This document shows positions 1 through 10,667 of a stretch of DNA of 64,000 bases, piece by piece. The notes beneath the pieces were generated by a model. It did no database searches, was not told where the DNA came from, and saw nothing but the letters and a program-made list of their open reading frames with translations. The stretch is from Branchiostoma floridae (lineage: Eukaryota > Chordata > Leptocardii > Amphioxiformes > Branchiostomatidae): the NCBI RefSeq assembly GCF_000003815.2, contig NC_049995.1, positions 18,520,824 to 18,584,823 on the forward strand, written 5' to 3'. Position numbers and translations under genes: made by a program. Each line of letters begins with the position of its first letter. Position 1 is the first letter of the stretch.

Positions 1-901
1 CCCCGCTCTGGGTTCAGAAGCACCCGAGCAAGAGCGAGACACATCGGGGACAGAAGGGGCGGCATCCCGCTCAACTGGGGATAGCAAACAGGATGTGGTC
101 ACTTTTGGCGGGAAAGGATCAGAACCGGGAAAGTTTAAGTTCCTGCGCGGGGTTGTGGTGTCGCCTAGCAACGAGATATGTGTGGCTGATATGAGTAACA
201 GGCGAGTCCAAGTCCACAGCATGGAGGGGGTTTACCTGCGCAACTTCCCAACAGTTGTACCGGGTACAGGAGAAAGTACGATGCTGCCACGTGATGTTTG
301 TATGGACGGTAACGGCACGCTGTGGGTGGTGGGGGAAGGAGAGACAGCCGAACATGTTGTACAGTACAGCACGGACGGGGCCGCCATGGCGCGGTTTGAC
401 CTGAAGAAGAGCCATAATTTCCGCGGCATCGCAGTAGACACGCGCACTAACCACATCCTGGTGACTGATGCAGCCAACACTGAAGTACAGGTGTTCCGTC
501 CGGACGGCTCCCTGGTGCGGACAGTCCGGCATCCCGAGGGTGAGATGAAATACCCACATTACGTCACTGTGGACGGGGAAGGGAACATTCTTGTGTCGGA
601 CTGGAGAAGTGACTCTGTGTACGTGTATGACGAGTCCGGGAAGTTCCTGTTCCAGTTTGGAGGGAAGGGAAGTGGTGAAGGTCAGCTGATGTATCCCCGC
701 GGCATCTGTACAGGCAGCTCTGGGCACATCCTCGTGGCGGACAATGAGAACAGGAGAGTTCAGATCTTCACACGTCACGGCGAGTTTGTCCGAACCTTTC
801 GTACTGGATTTAAGCCGACAGGCCTGGCTGTGGGACCGGAAGGGCAGCTGGTTGTGACCGATCAACCTAACCACACTTTGGCCGTATTTTCTAATTACTG
901 A
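1..901 (+). CDS. Copy A: 3' end of a DED/NHL-array gene (NHL propeller exon, partial)
   Basis: This is the last exon of a gene whose 5' part lies outside the window. The frame is open from base 2 and ends at TGA 899-901. The first 30 codons are the acidic linker (EAPEQERDTSGTEGAA) that precedes the propeller in every other copy. The rest is an NHL beta-propeller of about 268 residues that starts at VVTFGGKG. Its blades carry the NHL pattern: RGVVVSPSNEICVADMSNRR, then GTLWVVG, GIAVDTRTNHILVTD, YVTVDGEGNILVSDW, GICTGSSGHILVADNENRR and LAVGPEGQLVVTD. NHL propellers (TRIM2/3/71, Brat) bind protein or RNA. The N-terminal domains cannot be seen, so whether this copy has a DD is unknown. The reading frame is intact as far as it goes. 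Confidence 0.9.
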   Translation, partial: PALGSEAPEQERDTSGTEGAASRSTGDSKQDVVTFGGKGSEPGKFKFLRGVVVSPSNEICVADMSNRRVQVHSMEGVYLRNFPTVVPGTGESTMLPRDVCMDGNGTLWVVGEGETAEHVVQYSTDGAAMARFDLKKSHNFRGIAVDTRTNHILVTDAANTEVQVFRPDGSLVRTVRHPEGEMKYPHYVTVDGEGNILVSDWRSDSVYVYDESGKFLFQFGGKGSGEGQLMYPRGICTGSSGHILVADNENRRVQIFTRHGEFVRTFRTGFKPTGLAVGPEGQLVVTDQPNHTLAVFSNY

Positions 902-1520
902 TTGTAGAACAATTTAATCTTCGAAATTGATTGACTTTTGTCCCAACACAGACCGGACAAATTCATTTTTTTACATTTTATTCAGCCCATTAGCTACCAT
1001 ACGGATGGACGGATGGACGGATGGACGGGTGGGGCGGTGCCTACTTCCAACGCCCTTGGACCCGTCGATCAGACCAGACTTTTGGAAGGTCACGTGTTCT
1101 CAGAAATTGAGTCCTTTTTATAACTGTTCCCATCGTCAGTCATATTCAAGAAGATTCCCGGAAGCTCACTTTGTGTTCACTCACAATCCTAATGCTTTAT
1201 TCAATACGTACTGTCATGCTCATGTTGGTTAGGGGTAGCTTACTAACAGATTGTGATTTCCCTTCATGACTTAGCCGATGATAACGAGTATCCAAACAGC
1301 AATTTACTGGTGAAGGTTCAGGATGCACGACATTTTTCACCTGTAACATAAAGTATTATCAGCTGAACGACTCAATACTACATACAGGTCTCTACACCAT
1401 GTCTAACGATTGCACATTAACATGTCTTTTGTATCAGCGGTTGAATCCCTTGTGGCTGAATTGGGTCCTGTGAGAACATAATCAGTATTTCACCAATTTA
1501 AGTTATAACTGCTTTGGATG
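902..1520 (+). other. Copy A 3' UTR and downstream region
   Basis: No coding potential. The stretch aligns by eye with the 3' flanks of the other copies. It contains a palindromic E-box CACGTG about 190 bases after the stop, the shared block GATGATAACGAGTATCCAAAC near 1275, and the region where other copies have AATAAA (here decayed to CCAATTTAAG near 1496). A short (GGATGGAC)n microsatellite lies at 1002-1030. Confidence 0.55.
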
Positions 1521-1691
1521 AAATCATTATGGTGGTCTAACGTATGATAAGTACAGACCATAGTTTCGATCCCTATTCACCATATGATAATAGTGATAGT
1601 GATAGTCCAGTGCCAACATTTTATCTCAAAGCAGATGTTGGGAGGTAAATTGTCTGCCACTGGTGTCTATCGTGGTGGCAGATGTATATTC

Positions 1692-2058
1692 ACACCTAGC
1701 GGATACTGCAGGTACTACAGGATGCCCCTGAAGGGAATTTTGCCCAGTAACGCATAGAAATAGAAATACAGGGATGAACTGCCCAGTAGAACCAAATGTA
1801 CCTGTATTACAAGTCATATATGTGCTGTGGCGCTCATTACGCGTACGCATTAGTGACAATTATTACCCTTATCCGAACTAATTTCGTCACTAGCGGGTAA
1901 TTATAAAAAAACTTCGCTATGATATCAGAAACCTGCAGAATCATAATCAAAGTCCAAAGAAAACGGACTTTGCTTCAAATCTGCCGCCTTTGCTGGTACA
2001 TCAGTCACTTGAAGGGAGACGTTTGCTCCTGTAGTACCGGCAGTATCCGCTAGGTGCA
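1692..2058. repeat. Inverted repeat flanking the copy B promoter
   Basis: The left arm at 1692-1721 (ACACCTAGCGGATACTGCAG...) is nearly the reverse complement of the right arm at 2028-2058 (...CAGTATCCGCTAGGTGC). About 30 bases pair, with a spacer of about 306 bases that contains the TATA box and the inferred start site. Equivalent pairs occur around the promoters of copies C, D and H. Confidence 0.7.
1902..1909 (+). promoter_or_regulatory. TATA box, copy B promoter
   Basis: TATAAAAA lies 23-25 bases upstream of an initiator-like TCAGAA at 1925-1930, the inferred start of the non-coding first exon. The same TATA-to-TCAGAA arrangement occurs at 7290 (copy C) and 15881 (copy D). Confidence 0.6.
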
Positions 2059-2245
2059 TAGCTGCACCTGCCATCTTGACATTACCCGGCGGCCATGATC
2101 AAAGTCTAACGGGTAACGAGTTTACCACCTGCCATGTTTACTGCAACTTATTTCAGTTCCCAGACAGGAGACATCTGAATTTGTCTTGAAGGATCAGACT
2201 AACACTGGTTACGTCTTAAGGAGCCCGTCTCACCGTTACACACAG
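1927..2245 (+). other. Copy B non-coding exon 1 (5' UTR)
   Basis: The 3' end is set by the splice donor CACACAG|GTGAG at 2245/2246, conserved at the same place in all copies B-J. The 5' end is inferred from the TATA/initiator spacing. The exon contains a five-codon upstream ORF (ATG at 2095, TAA at 2107-2109). It would splice to the acceptor at 4561-4562, one base before the DED exon's ATG. Confidence 0.6.
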
Positions 2246-3186
2246 GTGAGTTTTCACACCTGATTAACTACAGGTGAGAAATGTTCACTTCAGCCAGGTG
2301 GCCCTTTTGGTCAATAACATGAAAAGGATTTTGGTACCAGGAGACTTTAACTGTTCTTTACGTCGTCTTGAAGGAGTAACACTTTATAATTTGGGTAATA
2401 AAACGATAAGAAAATTTCGGAAAATTCGCCTTTTCTCATTTTTAAGGCGTTTGCTGCTGAAAAAAAGTGATAAAAAATGAAAAAAAGGAACTTGTATGTT
2501 AAGAGAGTGGTGTCAAATTAAACTGGGGGAGCGTTTTTAAACTTCATTTTTCTCAAACAGATTTGTTTATCTATTGGTTTGGCTGTTCAGCACGCACAGT
2601 CTTGCCTGCCCAACTGTGGCTTTTACACAGGGTTAGCCCTGCTGACAAAGACAAAAACATTTCATCACTTCATCATGTGACAATCTGTGTTTATCATAAG
2701 TGTAAGTGACAACAATTATCTCCTCTCTTTTGTGATTAAGGATAGTTTTTATCATCTATCGGTATCATGATCTCTAACTGCCCCTTAACAAACGTTGGTG
2801 AGGTGATAATGACATTATGTTTTCTAGGCTACACTTTGTTTAACAGGATGCAAATGTAGGTGGGTGGGTGTGTCAAAATGTAGTTTTACACCTGCAATTT
2901 GATAGGCTACATTCTTACGAAAAGCTAAGATGATTAACATGTATATCATTTGTTGCAAGGGCTTATCAATATCCTGATCTACAATTCTTTCTCCGCTCTT
3001 TGGTGCGCCCTCGTGACATGTTTATGGCTGTTGAACAAACGTTTCAGAGTAAATGAGCTGATAATTACAATATAAATCTCTTTTTAGTTACACTATGTTT
3101 GAGAGGAAACGTGAGTGGGGGTGGCAAACTCCAGTTTTACACATACAAACTAAATGACATATGTTATTATGAACGGTTATATATAT

Positions 3187-3217
<31 letters not shown>

Positions 3218-3395
3218 CAGTCAAACCTGTCTATAGCGGCCACTCAAGGGACCGGACAAATTTGGCCGCTATAGACAGGTGGCCTCTGTATAGAGGTGGC
3301 AACTTATAGATACAATACCCAAGGGACCGACAAAAATTGGCCACTATGGACAGGTGGCCCCTCTGTAGAGGTGGCCCCTAATACAGGTTTGACTG
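3218..3395. mobile_element. MITE, pogo/Tc1-mariner-like, 178 bp
   Basis: The element has terminal inverted repeats CAGTCAAACCTGT...ACAGGTTTGACTG and is flanked by a TA duplication (3216-3217 and 3396-3397). Internal GGCCACTATAGACAGG-type repeats make it highly self-complementary. No ORF. A second copy of exactly the same length sits at 15180-15357 in the opposite orientation. Confidence 0.85.
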
Positions 3396-3470
3396 TAGAA
3401 AGAGAGAGAGATAGAAAGAGAGAAAGAGAGAGATAATTTGTAGTAAAATATATCAGTGTCCTGAGCTTTG

Positions 3471-3563
3471 TCCGCTCGGCACGTCCGTGTGACGTGTTAA
3501 TGATTGTTAATGATTGTTGGACAGTACAAACATTCCGAAGTAGGCAAGCTGAAGTCACGATAG
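3471..3563 (+). repeat. Intron-1 repeat core, copy B (degenerate)
   Basis: A decayed version of the GC-box/CRE-like core found in most introns 1: CTCGGCACGTCCGTGTGACG, then TTAATGATTG (duplicated here) and GGACAG. The TGACGTCA element has decayed to GAAGTCACG. Confidence 0.6.
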
Positions 3564-4563
3564 GCCATTCAAGGTATTTGCAAACAACTACAATAGAATT
3601 CACAACTAGACAGAAGGTCTGGCTCAGGCCACAGGCGTTACCATTGTTACTTTACAAACATTCCGGTGTCGCTGAGAGGACGACACGGGGAGGGCAACGT
3701 ACTCGGAGACTCACAAACAACTGCAGTACGTAATCTAACTGGGCAAGGAAGGCACTGAGTCCACATATGTTATATAAACACATCATCATCATCATCATCA
3801 TCATAAACACAAGTAAAATGACCCCTGACTCAGTAAGAAAACAATGAATCGAAGTGAAGAATCCTAACTTTTAAACAATTCTAGCCCATGCTAAAATACA
3901 ATGTCCTCATGTTTACATGTATTGTGTATGTCTCATGGGAATTCAACATTCACATGTAGCTCACAATGTATCACACAACGAATACGCAACATGTGAATTT
4001 ATAATAATTTGTATGGTCAACTGTACAATGTGTGTTTGAGGGCACCAAAAATCCAAATTGTTGACTGGCATAGAATGTTCAAGTCTAGGCCATAGTTGAC
4101 AAAGGACATTCTTTGTTTAGTTTATTCATGAGCATTTTTAACTGTTACCTGTAAACCCCTCGATACATCATAATCTCAGTTGTCCCGTTGGTGAAAGGCA
4201 GTATCAAAAGAGTCCGTTGGACACGGCTTTGTCTCGCTCTGTGACTTTTTTTATTCTTCCACTCACTCACTCACGGCCCATAACCACAGTGGTCGTATGG
4301 CTCCACGACAGCCAGCAGGGGTGATCCCTGCTACGAACTATGGTGCTTACGTCCCCGGTAAATCTGCTAGGCAGTTTGATACACCTTTGGCACTTTTGAT
4401 AGCGTCTCAAACCACCAGTAAATAAACCTAAAGACTGGCATGAATTGTTTAAAAGCTACATGATTAGCCCCCTGAAGCAATGTACGTCTTGCCTGCTCAG
4501 GCACACAATATGTGTAGAATTTGATCAGTCCATGCCAATGACGTTTTATCGTCTGTTTTTAGG

Positions 4564-6019
4564 ATGGCAGGTCCCGTCAGAAAAAGAGTAGACACTGCCG
4601 ACAGACGCCATTTTGATTTTGTTCAAACCTTGCTCCGTATTTCCGATGAACTGACAGAAGAGGAAACGGCAAACGTGAAGTTACTTTGCCTGCATCTGAT
4701 CCCTGAAGGCCAGTCGGAACAACTTAAACGGGCAGTGGACGTTTTCCAAAAGCTGATAAAAATGGACAAAATTGACAAGGAGAATCTCGACTTTCTCGAG
4801 GAGATCTTAGAAAGAATCAACCGACTTGATCTGATCCGAGACGTTCTGAGACGGTTTCAACCGCCAGACCGAGATATTCCGGAGAATCCCGAACTGCAAC
4901 CGAGAAGTAACGACGTGGGTGCAAGTAAAAGAGGTCAGTAAAATCAGTACTTTTCTGGTAACGCTTTAAAAGTGCATAAAACGGTTCAACATGACAGTTC
5001 TTTCCTCGAACGTTAGATTTTTAACAGTATCGCAATATCAATTGACTTTTTTTTTCTTTTTGTAGTACTTACTGTAATCAACCTTTGGCTTACACATTGG
5101 CTAAAGCGATAGAACAAATGCTGTTTTCGTTACAGAAGCACCCAAGGAAGAGCGACACACAGCGGAGGCAGCAGGAGCGGCATCTGGTTTTACTTGGGAC
5201 AGGAAACAGGATGTGATCACTTTTGGCGGGAAAGGGTCGGAACCAGGAAAGTTTTATTATCCGCGCGGGGTTGTGGTGTCACCTAGCAACGAAATATTTG
5301 TGGCTGATATATTTAACAAGCGAGTCCAAGTCCACAGCACTGAGGGGGTTTACCTGCGCCACTTCCCAACAGTTGTACCGGGTACAGGGGGTAAGGTCAT
5401 GGAGCCATATGATGTCTGTATGGACGGTAACGGCACGCTGTGGGTAGTGGGGCTCGGAGTGACAGCTGACCTTGTTGTACAGTACAGCACGGACGGGACC
5501 GCCATGGCGGGGTTTGACCTGAAGAATAGCTCTTATTACCGTGGTATAGCAGTAGACATGCGCACTAACCACATCCTGCTGACTGATGCAGACCAAAGTG
5601 CAGTTCAGGTGTTCCGTCCGGACGGCTCCCTGGTGCGGACAGTGCAGCATCCACTGGGTGGGATGGTACGCCCAATGTGCGTCACTGTGGACGGGGAGGG
5701 GAACATTCTTGTGTCGGCCTGGGGAACTCACAGTGTCTACGTGTATGACGAGTCCGGGAAGTTCCTGTTCCAGTTTGGAGGTCATGGAAGTGGTGAAGGT
5801 CAGCTGAAATATCCCCGCGGCATCTGCACTGACAGTTTGGGGTACATCATCGTGGCGGACTATGGGAACGAGAGGGTTCAGATCTTCACACGTCACGGCG
5901 AGTTTGTCCGTGCCGTCCGTACTGGGTTTGAGCCGGAATGCCTGGCTGTGGGACCGGAAGGCCAGCTGGTTGTAAGCGATTGGAATAATCATACAGTGAC
6001 TGTATTTCCTAACTACTGA
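4564..6019 (+). CDS. Copy B: compact DED-NHL protein (417 aa, two coding exons)
   Basis: Exons 4564-4933 and 5136-6019. The ATG lies one base after the acceptor, with A at -3 and G at +4. Residues about 14-95 form a DED: LLRISDELTEEET, IPEGQ, the helix NLDFLEEIL, and an RxDL-like motif (RLDLIRDVL). The donor AGAG|GTCAGT leaves one base, and the acceptor TTACAG|AAGCACCC supplies two, so the frame continues into the acidic linker and a six-bladed NHL propeller ending VTVFPNY. The DD exon, the 101-codon exon and the coiled-coil part of the last exon are all absent; the intron is only 202 bp. Bases about 5104-5135 resemble coding sequence of other copies, so the acceptor seems to have arisen inside the ancestral last exon. 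The frame is intact. The splice is predicted, not shown. Confidence 0.8.
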
Positions 6020-6780
6020 TCGAAAAAAAGACTCGATAAAGATTAAATTTTTCTTTGATCTACTTGAACATGATGACTCAAGAACGGATGGACGGGGCGG
6101 GGCGGTACCGACTTCCAATGACCTTTGATCCATCGCTCTGGTCAGACGTTCACGTGTTCTAAGCAATCGGGTCCTACCATTATAAGTTCCCATTTGTGTC
6201 GTCAGTCATCCTGAAGACGACAAGAGGATTCAGCGATTCCCAGAAGCTCTTTTTGTTATCCATATTCATAATGCTTCATCCAATACATACTGTTATGCTC
6301 ATTCAGTTCAGTTGCTCATAGTGCATTCTATGCGACTGTTGGGGACATATTGGGTAAGTATGTTGGGTCGGCGAGATTCGGCAACAGGTGGCCAGATGCT
6401 GACAGAACGATGATTGGTTGATTGATTGATTGATTCCTGCTTTGTAAATAGCTCAGAAAAAACAACAAAAGGTTGAAGTTGAAGTTGCATGGTCTAATTT
6501 AAGTTGATAAAGAGAATGGCAGCTTCCCCACAGACTGAGGTATCCCTTCATGTCAGCCGATGATAACGAGTATCTAAACAGCAGTTTACTGGTGATGGTT
6601 CAGGGTGTGTGGCTTTTTTATCTGTAACATTAAGTATTATGAGCAGAACGAATAAATACTCAATACTACACACAGGTCTCTACACCATGTCTAACGATTG
6701 CACAATAACATGTCTTTTGTATCAGCGGTTGAACCTCTTGAATCTCAGTATTTCACCAATTAAAGTTATACCTGCTTTAC
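6020..6780 (+). other. Copy B 3' UTR with variant poly(A) signal
   Basis: Shares the CACGTG element (about 6147) and the GATGATAACGAGTATC block (about 6558) with the other 3' UTRs. At about 6757 CCAATTAAAG occupies the place of AATAAA in other copies; ATTAAA is a known weaker signal. A GT-rich stretch (GGTTCTCTATGG) follows. A (GATT)n microsatellite lies at 6413-6435. Confidence 0.5.
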
Positions 6781-7289
6781 ATGAAATCATTTTGGTTCTC
6801 TATGGTCTAACTTATGATAGTGCAGACTATAGTTTTGATCCCTATTTAACATATAATAATAGTGCTGGTGATAACAGTGCCACCATTCATTTCATCTCCA
6901 AGCAGATGATGATGAATGGTTTATTAGGTTAAAAATCTCTCGCAGCCTGTTGCTGAATTGCGGATTTCATACAAATAATTGTTTTCCAGCCAGAACTAAT
7001 TCTGGAAACATTAAAAATCTATATCATCAATTATATATCAAACATTGAAATAACGTTAAAAATTCTGACATTGATAAAACATATTTGTAGGAAAGATGTC
7101 TGCCACAGGTTTATGTAGAGATAGCAGATGTATCTTCACACCTAGCGGATACTGATGGTAGAACAGGGATGAGCTCTTTTGCAAACCCAGTTTACCTGTA
7201 TTACAAGTCGCATATGTGCGACGACGCTCATTAAGCATTAGTGACAACTTTCACCCTCATCCGAACTATTTTCGCCACTAGAAGGCAAC

Positions 7290-7297
7290 TATAAAAA
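7290..7297 (+). promoter_or_regulatory. TATA box, copy C promoter
   Basis: TATAAAAA is followed 21 bases later by TCAGAAACC, as in copies B and D. It lies between the arms of an inverted repeat (7135-7166 and 7466-7500), although the right arm has drifted (ATACGCTTGGAGC). Confidence 0.6.
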
Positions 7298-7312
7298 CTT
7301 CGGTATGATATC

Positions 7313-7685
7313 AGAAACCTGCGGAATGGTAATCAAAGTCCAAACAATACGGACTTTGCTTCAAATCTGCCTCGTTTACTTAAAACATCCCAACCGGGCC
7401 CCGGTTTGGAAATGTGACCTAAGCCTTACTGGTACATCAATCACCTGACCGCAGACGTTTACTCTTGTAGTACCGGCAGTATACGCTTGGAGCGTAGCTG
7501 CACCTGCCATCCCATCATTACCCAGCGGCCATGATCAAAGTCTAACGGGCACCGAGTTTTCTTGCCAACTGCCAAGTTTACTGAAATTCATTTCAGTTCC
7601 CAGATTGGAGACATCTGAGAAAGTTTGTCTTGAAGAATCAGACTAACACTGGTAACGTCTTAAGGAGCTCGTCTACGTCACACAG
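7313..7685 (+). other. Copy C non-coding exon 1 (5' UTR)
   Basis: Donor CACACAG|GTGAG at 7685/7686; the start is inferred from the TATA box. It carries the five-codon upstream ORF at 7531-7545. A 45-bp insertion at 7381-7425, absent from copies B and D, is flanked by TTACT duplications and resembles one end of the MITE at 32301. Confidence 0.55.
7381..7425. mobile_element. 45-bp MITE remnant in the copy C 5' UTR
   Basis: The insertion contains CCGGGCCCCGGTTTGGAAAT and GTGACCTAAGCC, the reverse complement of the terminus of the element at 32301. It is flanked by TTACT at 7376-7380 and 7426-7430, a 5-bp target-site duplication. Confidence 0.6.
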
Positions 7686-8488
7686 GTGAGTTCTTGCAGT
7701 ACAGGTGAGAAATGTCCACTTCAGCCAGGCGGCCATTTTAGGTCAATGGCATGTAAAGGATTTTAGTACCTAGAAACTTTGATTGTTCTTTACGTGGTCT
7801 GGAAGGAGTGGTTCATTTTGATTTCGGGAAATAAGACGATAACAAATTTGCGTTTGCGTGTCCTTATTTTCGGAATATAATGACATTTATTACTGGTAAA
7901 CGTGACACGAAATGACTGGAATAGTGGCGACAGCGTAAGATTTAGACCTGTGTATAAACGCGGTGGTGTCAAATTACATGGTTGGGCGTTTTAAAACTTC
8001 AAGATAACTTTCACAGATTCATTTATTAATTGGTTTAGGTGTTCAGCACACACAGCCATGCAGGGTTTCCCAACTCGCATGTGGCTACTTCGAAGGTCTA
8101 GCCCTGCTGACAGAGACAAACACATTCATCACTTGCTGTTGTAACACTCAATGTTTCTTAGAAGTTAGTTCATAGATGATCATCCTCTCTCCCTTGCCAT
8201 TATGATCATTTTTTGCATCTATCAGTATTAACATCCCTGTCTCCGCCCCTTCCGAAGCACAAGTTAACCATTGTTGAACAAACATTCCAACGTCGGTGAG
8301 CCGATAATAACCACATAAATCTCTTCTGCGTTACACTATTTTCAAGCCCTAGCTAAGTTAACATGGCGAAAAGTAGTTTTATACCTGCAGTTTGAATAAT
8401 CTAATGTGGTTTGAAAACTTATTATACGATGTTAAACGTGTTTAAGTTACAAGTATTTGTGGCAAGGGCCTATCAGTGTCCTGATCCC

Positions 8489-9013
8489 TGCCCCTCCCCT
8501 CGGTACGTCCGCGTGACGTGTTAATGATTGACGGACAGAACAAACCCTCCGGAGTGGTCTGAGCTGACGTCACGGTGTGGGCAAGGCACTGGGAGATGTA
8601 AACAATTACATCACGAGTACAAATAAAGCTTAGCGTGGATTCAACGGTGCTTACTCCACAGATGTTAACGTTGGTACTTAAAAAGGAGTATTGCTAAAGG
8701 TTTATGTTTACAGAAACTTACACTCACCGTCGGTGATAGTATAATAGCCACATTTATTGGTTTACTGGTTTACTGAGATACCTTTAGCTCATATATATGC
8801 CTTCTATGTTCGCAGAATTAGATGACTGGGTGTGTCAAACAGTAGTTTTACACCTACAGTTTCAATAATCTATGTTCTATGAACATGTAAGTATGTTATT
8901 TGTGGCACAAGGACCTATCAGTGTCCTGATCTCTGCCCCGCCCCTCGGCACGTCCGCGTGACGTGTTAATGATTGTGGGACAGAACAAACTCTCCAGACT
9001 CTGGCGTCACGGG
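8489..9013 (+). repeat. Intron-1 tandem repeat, copy C units 1 and 2
   Basis: Two units about 446 bp apart. Unit 1 has its core at 8489-8575 with a CCTCGG box, GCGTGACGTGTTAATGATTG, CTCCGGAGTGGTCTGAG and the palindrome TGACGTCA at 8565-8572. Unit 2 has its core at 8935-9013 with CCCCGCCCC and a decayed CRE (GGCGTCAC). A third core at 10591-10667 follows the LINE. Confidence 0.75.
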
Positions 9014-9172
9014 AAGGACCAAGCACTGGAAGATGTTAATTAAATCACGAGTACAAATTAGGCTTAGCGTGGTCTCATTGCGGCTTACTCCACAGATGTT
9101 AATGTTGATACTTAAAATTACTTGTTAATGGTTAATGATTGAATAAAGTTAAACCCCAGCGTCAGTGAGATT

Positions 9173-10441
9173 GACTTTGACTTGACTTTGACTTTGACTT
9201 TATTAAGATCCACAATTAGCATAACAATATACAAGTACATTGAAGCTACTCTTCCTGTGGTCTTATCAACAAACATTACAGGACAAAAACTTGACACACA
9301 GGAACACATACAATCTATACAACGTACATAACATTCACACTTGATAAAAGATAACTTAATGACTACTTGAGGTCATATATACAATGGGCCAATTATCTAT
9401 TGCAAACCATTCCATGTGATGGACATTCTGTACAAAAACCTTTTCTTTTGAGCGTTTGTTCTGGGCTTTGGTAGTCTGATAGTTTGGGATTTTGATGAAC
9501 GTGTTTGATATCCATGAGACTGCATTTTGACCTGTTTATACAGAGAGACTGGTTGTTTGTTTTGCATTATCTTACGAAAAGTCTCTACACTTTTCTGCTG
9601 GATTCTGTCTTTCACGGACAACCACCCTAGCGTCTGCAGCAAAGCGTCCCTGCTTGTGAACCTGTGGCAACCAAGGGCGATCATGGTCGCTCTGTTCTGT
9701 ACGACTTGTAGCCGGTTTATGTTCTTCCCAGACGTACTTGCCCACACCGAACTGCAGTAGTCTAGATGTGTTAGTACAAGGGCTTGAATCAGTTTTATCC
9801 TCAGTCTGCGCGGAAGTAATTTCCTCACCCTGTTCACTTGCGCCATGCTCCTATTGCAGTTCTTTGCAACATGGTCTACGTGATTGTCGAAAGTGAGGTT
9901 TTGGTCTACATGTACTCCCAAAAGCTTGACAGTGGGTACTTGTTGTAAACTCTGCCCCCTGAGTTCCAACTGTAGTGGTGGTGCGTCTCTTGTCTTCTTA
10001 GACGTCCCAACCAGCATGGTCTTCGTCTTGCCATTGTTCAGTTTAAGCATGTTGTAGTCCGACCATTTAGCCACACATTCTAAATCCACCAGAGTCTTTG
10101 TTCTTATGTCCTTTACAGTGCGTCCTGCTGCATGTACTGTACTGTCGTCAGCATACTGGTCCAGTTTCCCATTCTCTACTGTACTGGACATGTCATTGAC
10201 GTAAATACTGTACAGTTGTGGTCCCAAACAGCTTCCCTGTGGCACCCCGCATTGTAACACTCGGCTCTGACTGTATGCCCCGTTTGCATAGACCTGCCAC
10301 TTGCGGTCTGACAAGTATGACTTGATCCACGACGTCGCTTCTTCTGAGAATCCGTACATCTGGAGTTTCTTAAGAAGAAGGGCGTGGTCTACCAACTCAA
10401 ACGCTGCACTGTAGTCCAGCAACACTACCGAGGTCATCATT
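9173..10441 (-). mobile_element. 5'-truncated non-LTR retrotransposon (CR1/L2/Jockey-like)
   Basis: The element runs right to left. Its 3' end carries a short tandem-repeat tail, (AAAGTC)n on the minus strand, at 9173-9202, as is typical of CR1/L2-type LINEs without poly(A). The 5' end at about 10441 is truncated within the reverse transcriptase. It interrupts a copy of the intron-1 repeat: sequence left (GTCAGTGAGATT) and right (AAAATAACATAACC) is contiguous in other repeat units. Confidence 0.85.
9397..10440 (-). CDS. LINE reverse transcriptase fragment (347 aa)
   Basis: An intact reading frame for the C-terminal part of a non-LTR reverse transcriptase. Motif A is LLDYSAAFELVDH, followed by the GVPQGSCLGPQLYSIYVNDM block and the catalytic YADD (LDQYADDSTVHAAG). 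After these come the thumb-like WSDYNMLKLNNGKTK and KLLGVHVDQNLTFDNHV, and the C-terminal STSGKNINRLQVVQNRATMI region shared by CR1/Jockey elements. The endonuclease and the N-terminal fingers are missing because of 5' truncation, so the copy cannot move by itself. It lies antisense in intron 1 of copy C and is not part of the host gene. Confidence 0.9.
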   Translation of the reverse strand: MMTSVVLLDYSAAFELVDHALLLKKLQMYGFSEEATSWIKSYLSDRKWQVYANGAYSQSRVLQCGVPQGSCLGPQLYSIYVNDMSSTVENGKLDQYADDSTVHAAGRTVKDIRTKTLVDLECVAKWSDYNMLKLNNGKTKTMLVGTSKKTRDAPPLQLELRGQSLQQVPTVKLLGVHVDQNLTFDNHVDHVAKNCNRSMAQVNRVRKLLPRRLRIKLIQALVLTHLDYCSSVWASTSGKNINRLQVVQNRATMIALGCHRFTSRDALLQTLGWLSVKDRIQQKSVETFRKIMQNKQPVSLYKQVKMQSHGYQTRSSKSQTIRLPKPRTNAQKKRFLYRMSITWNGLQ

Positions 10442-10590
10442 AAAATAACATAACCAGATATATGACTTCTATGGATGCAGGCATAAACGGGTTTGTGTGT
10501 TAAACAGTAGTTTTACATCTGCAGTTTAAATGATCTATCTTCTATGAACATGTAAGTTTGTGGCGATGGCTTATCAGTGTCCTGGTCTCT

Positions 10591-10667
10591 CCCGCCCCTC
10601 GGCACGTCCGCGTGACGTGTTAATGATTGTTGGACAGAACAAACTCTCCGGAGTCGGTGTGCTGACC
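10591..10667 (+). repeat. Intron-1 repeat core, copy C unit 3
   Basis: CCCGCCCCTCGGCACGTCCG followed by CGTGACGTGTTAATGATTG, GGACAGAACAAACTCTCCGG and a truncated end (GTGTGCTGACC). It belongs to the unit split by the LINE. Confidence 0.7.

Larger units (their letters stand above)
2246..4562 (+). other. Copy B intron 1
   Basis: About 2.3 kb, AT-rich, without coding potential. It holds a decayed intron-1 repeat near 2990-3070, a (TA)n run at 3180-3217, a 178-bp MITE, a GA-rich stretch (3398-3435), a second degenerate intron-1 repeat at 3471-3563, a (CAT)n run at 3783-3804 and a (CACT)n run at 4260-4276. It ends TTTTTAG|G before the ATG. Confidence 0.5.

Noticed and set aside
927-1232. ORFs of 60-137 codons in 3' UTRs and intergenic parts (for example 927-1232, 6609-6932, 23023-23436, 52679-53086)
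   Set aside because: They are not kept open in the equivalent position of the other copies.
5279-6193. Long antisense ORFs opposite the NHL exons (also 119-874, 12932-14314, 20401-21045, 35272-35931, 58835-59497)
   Set aside because: They are shadows of the strongly biased codon use in the propeller. They recur because the sense strand is conserved, break at different points in each copy, and have no recognisable domain.
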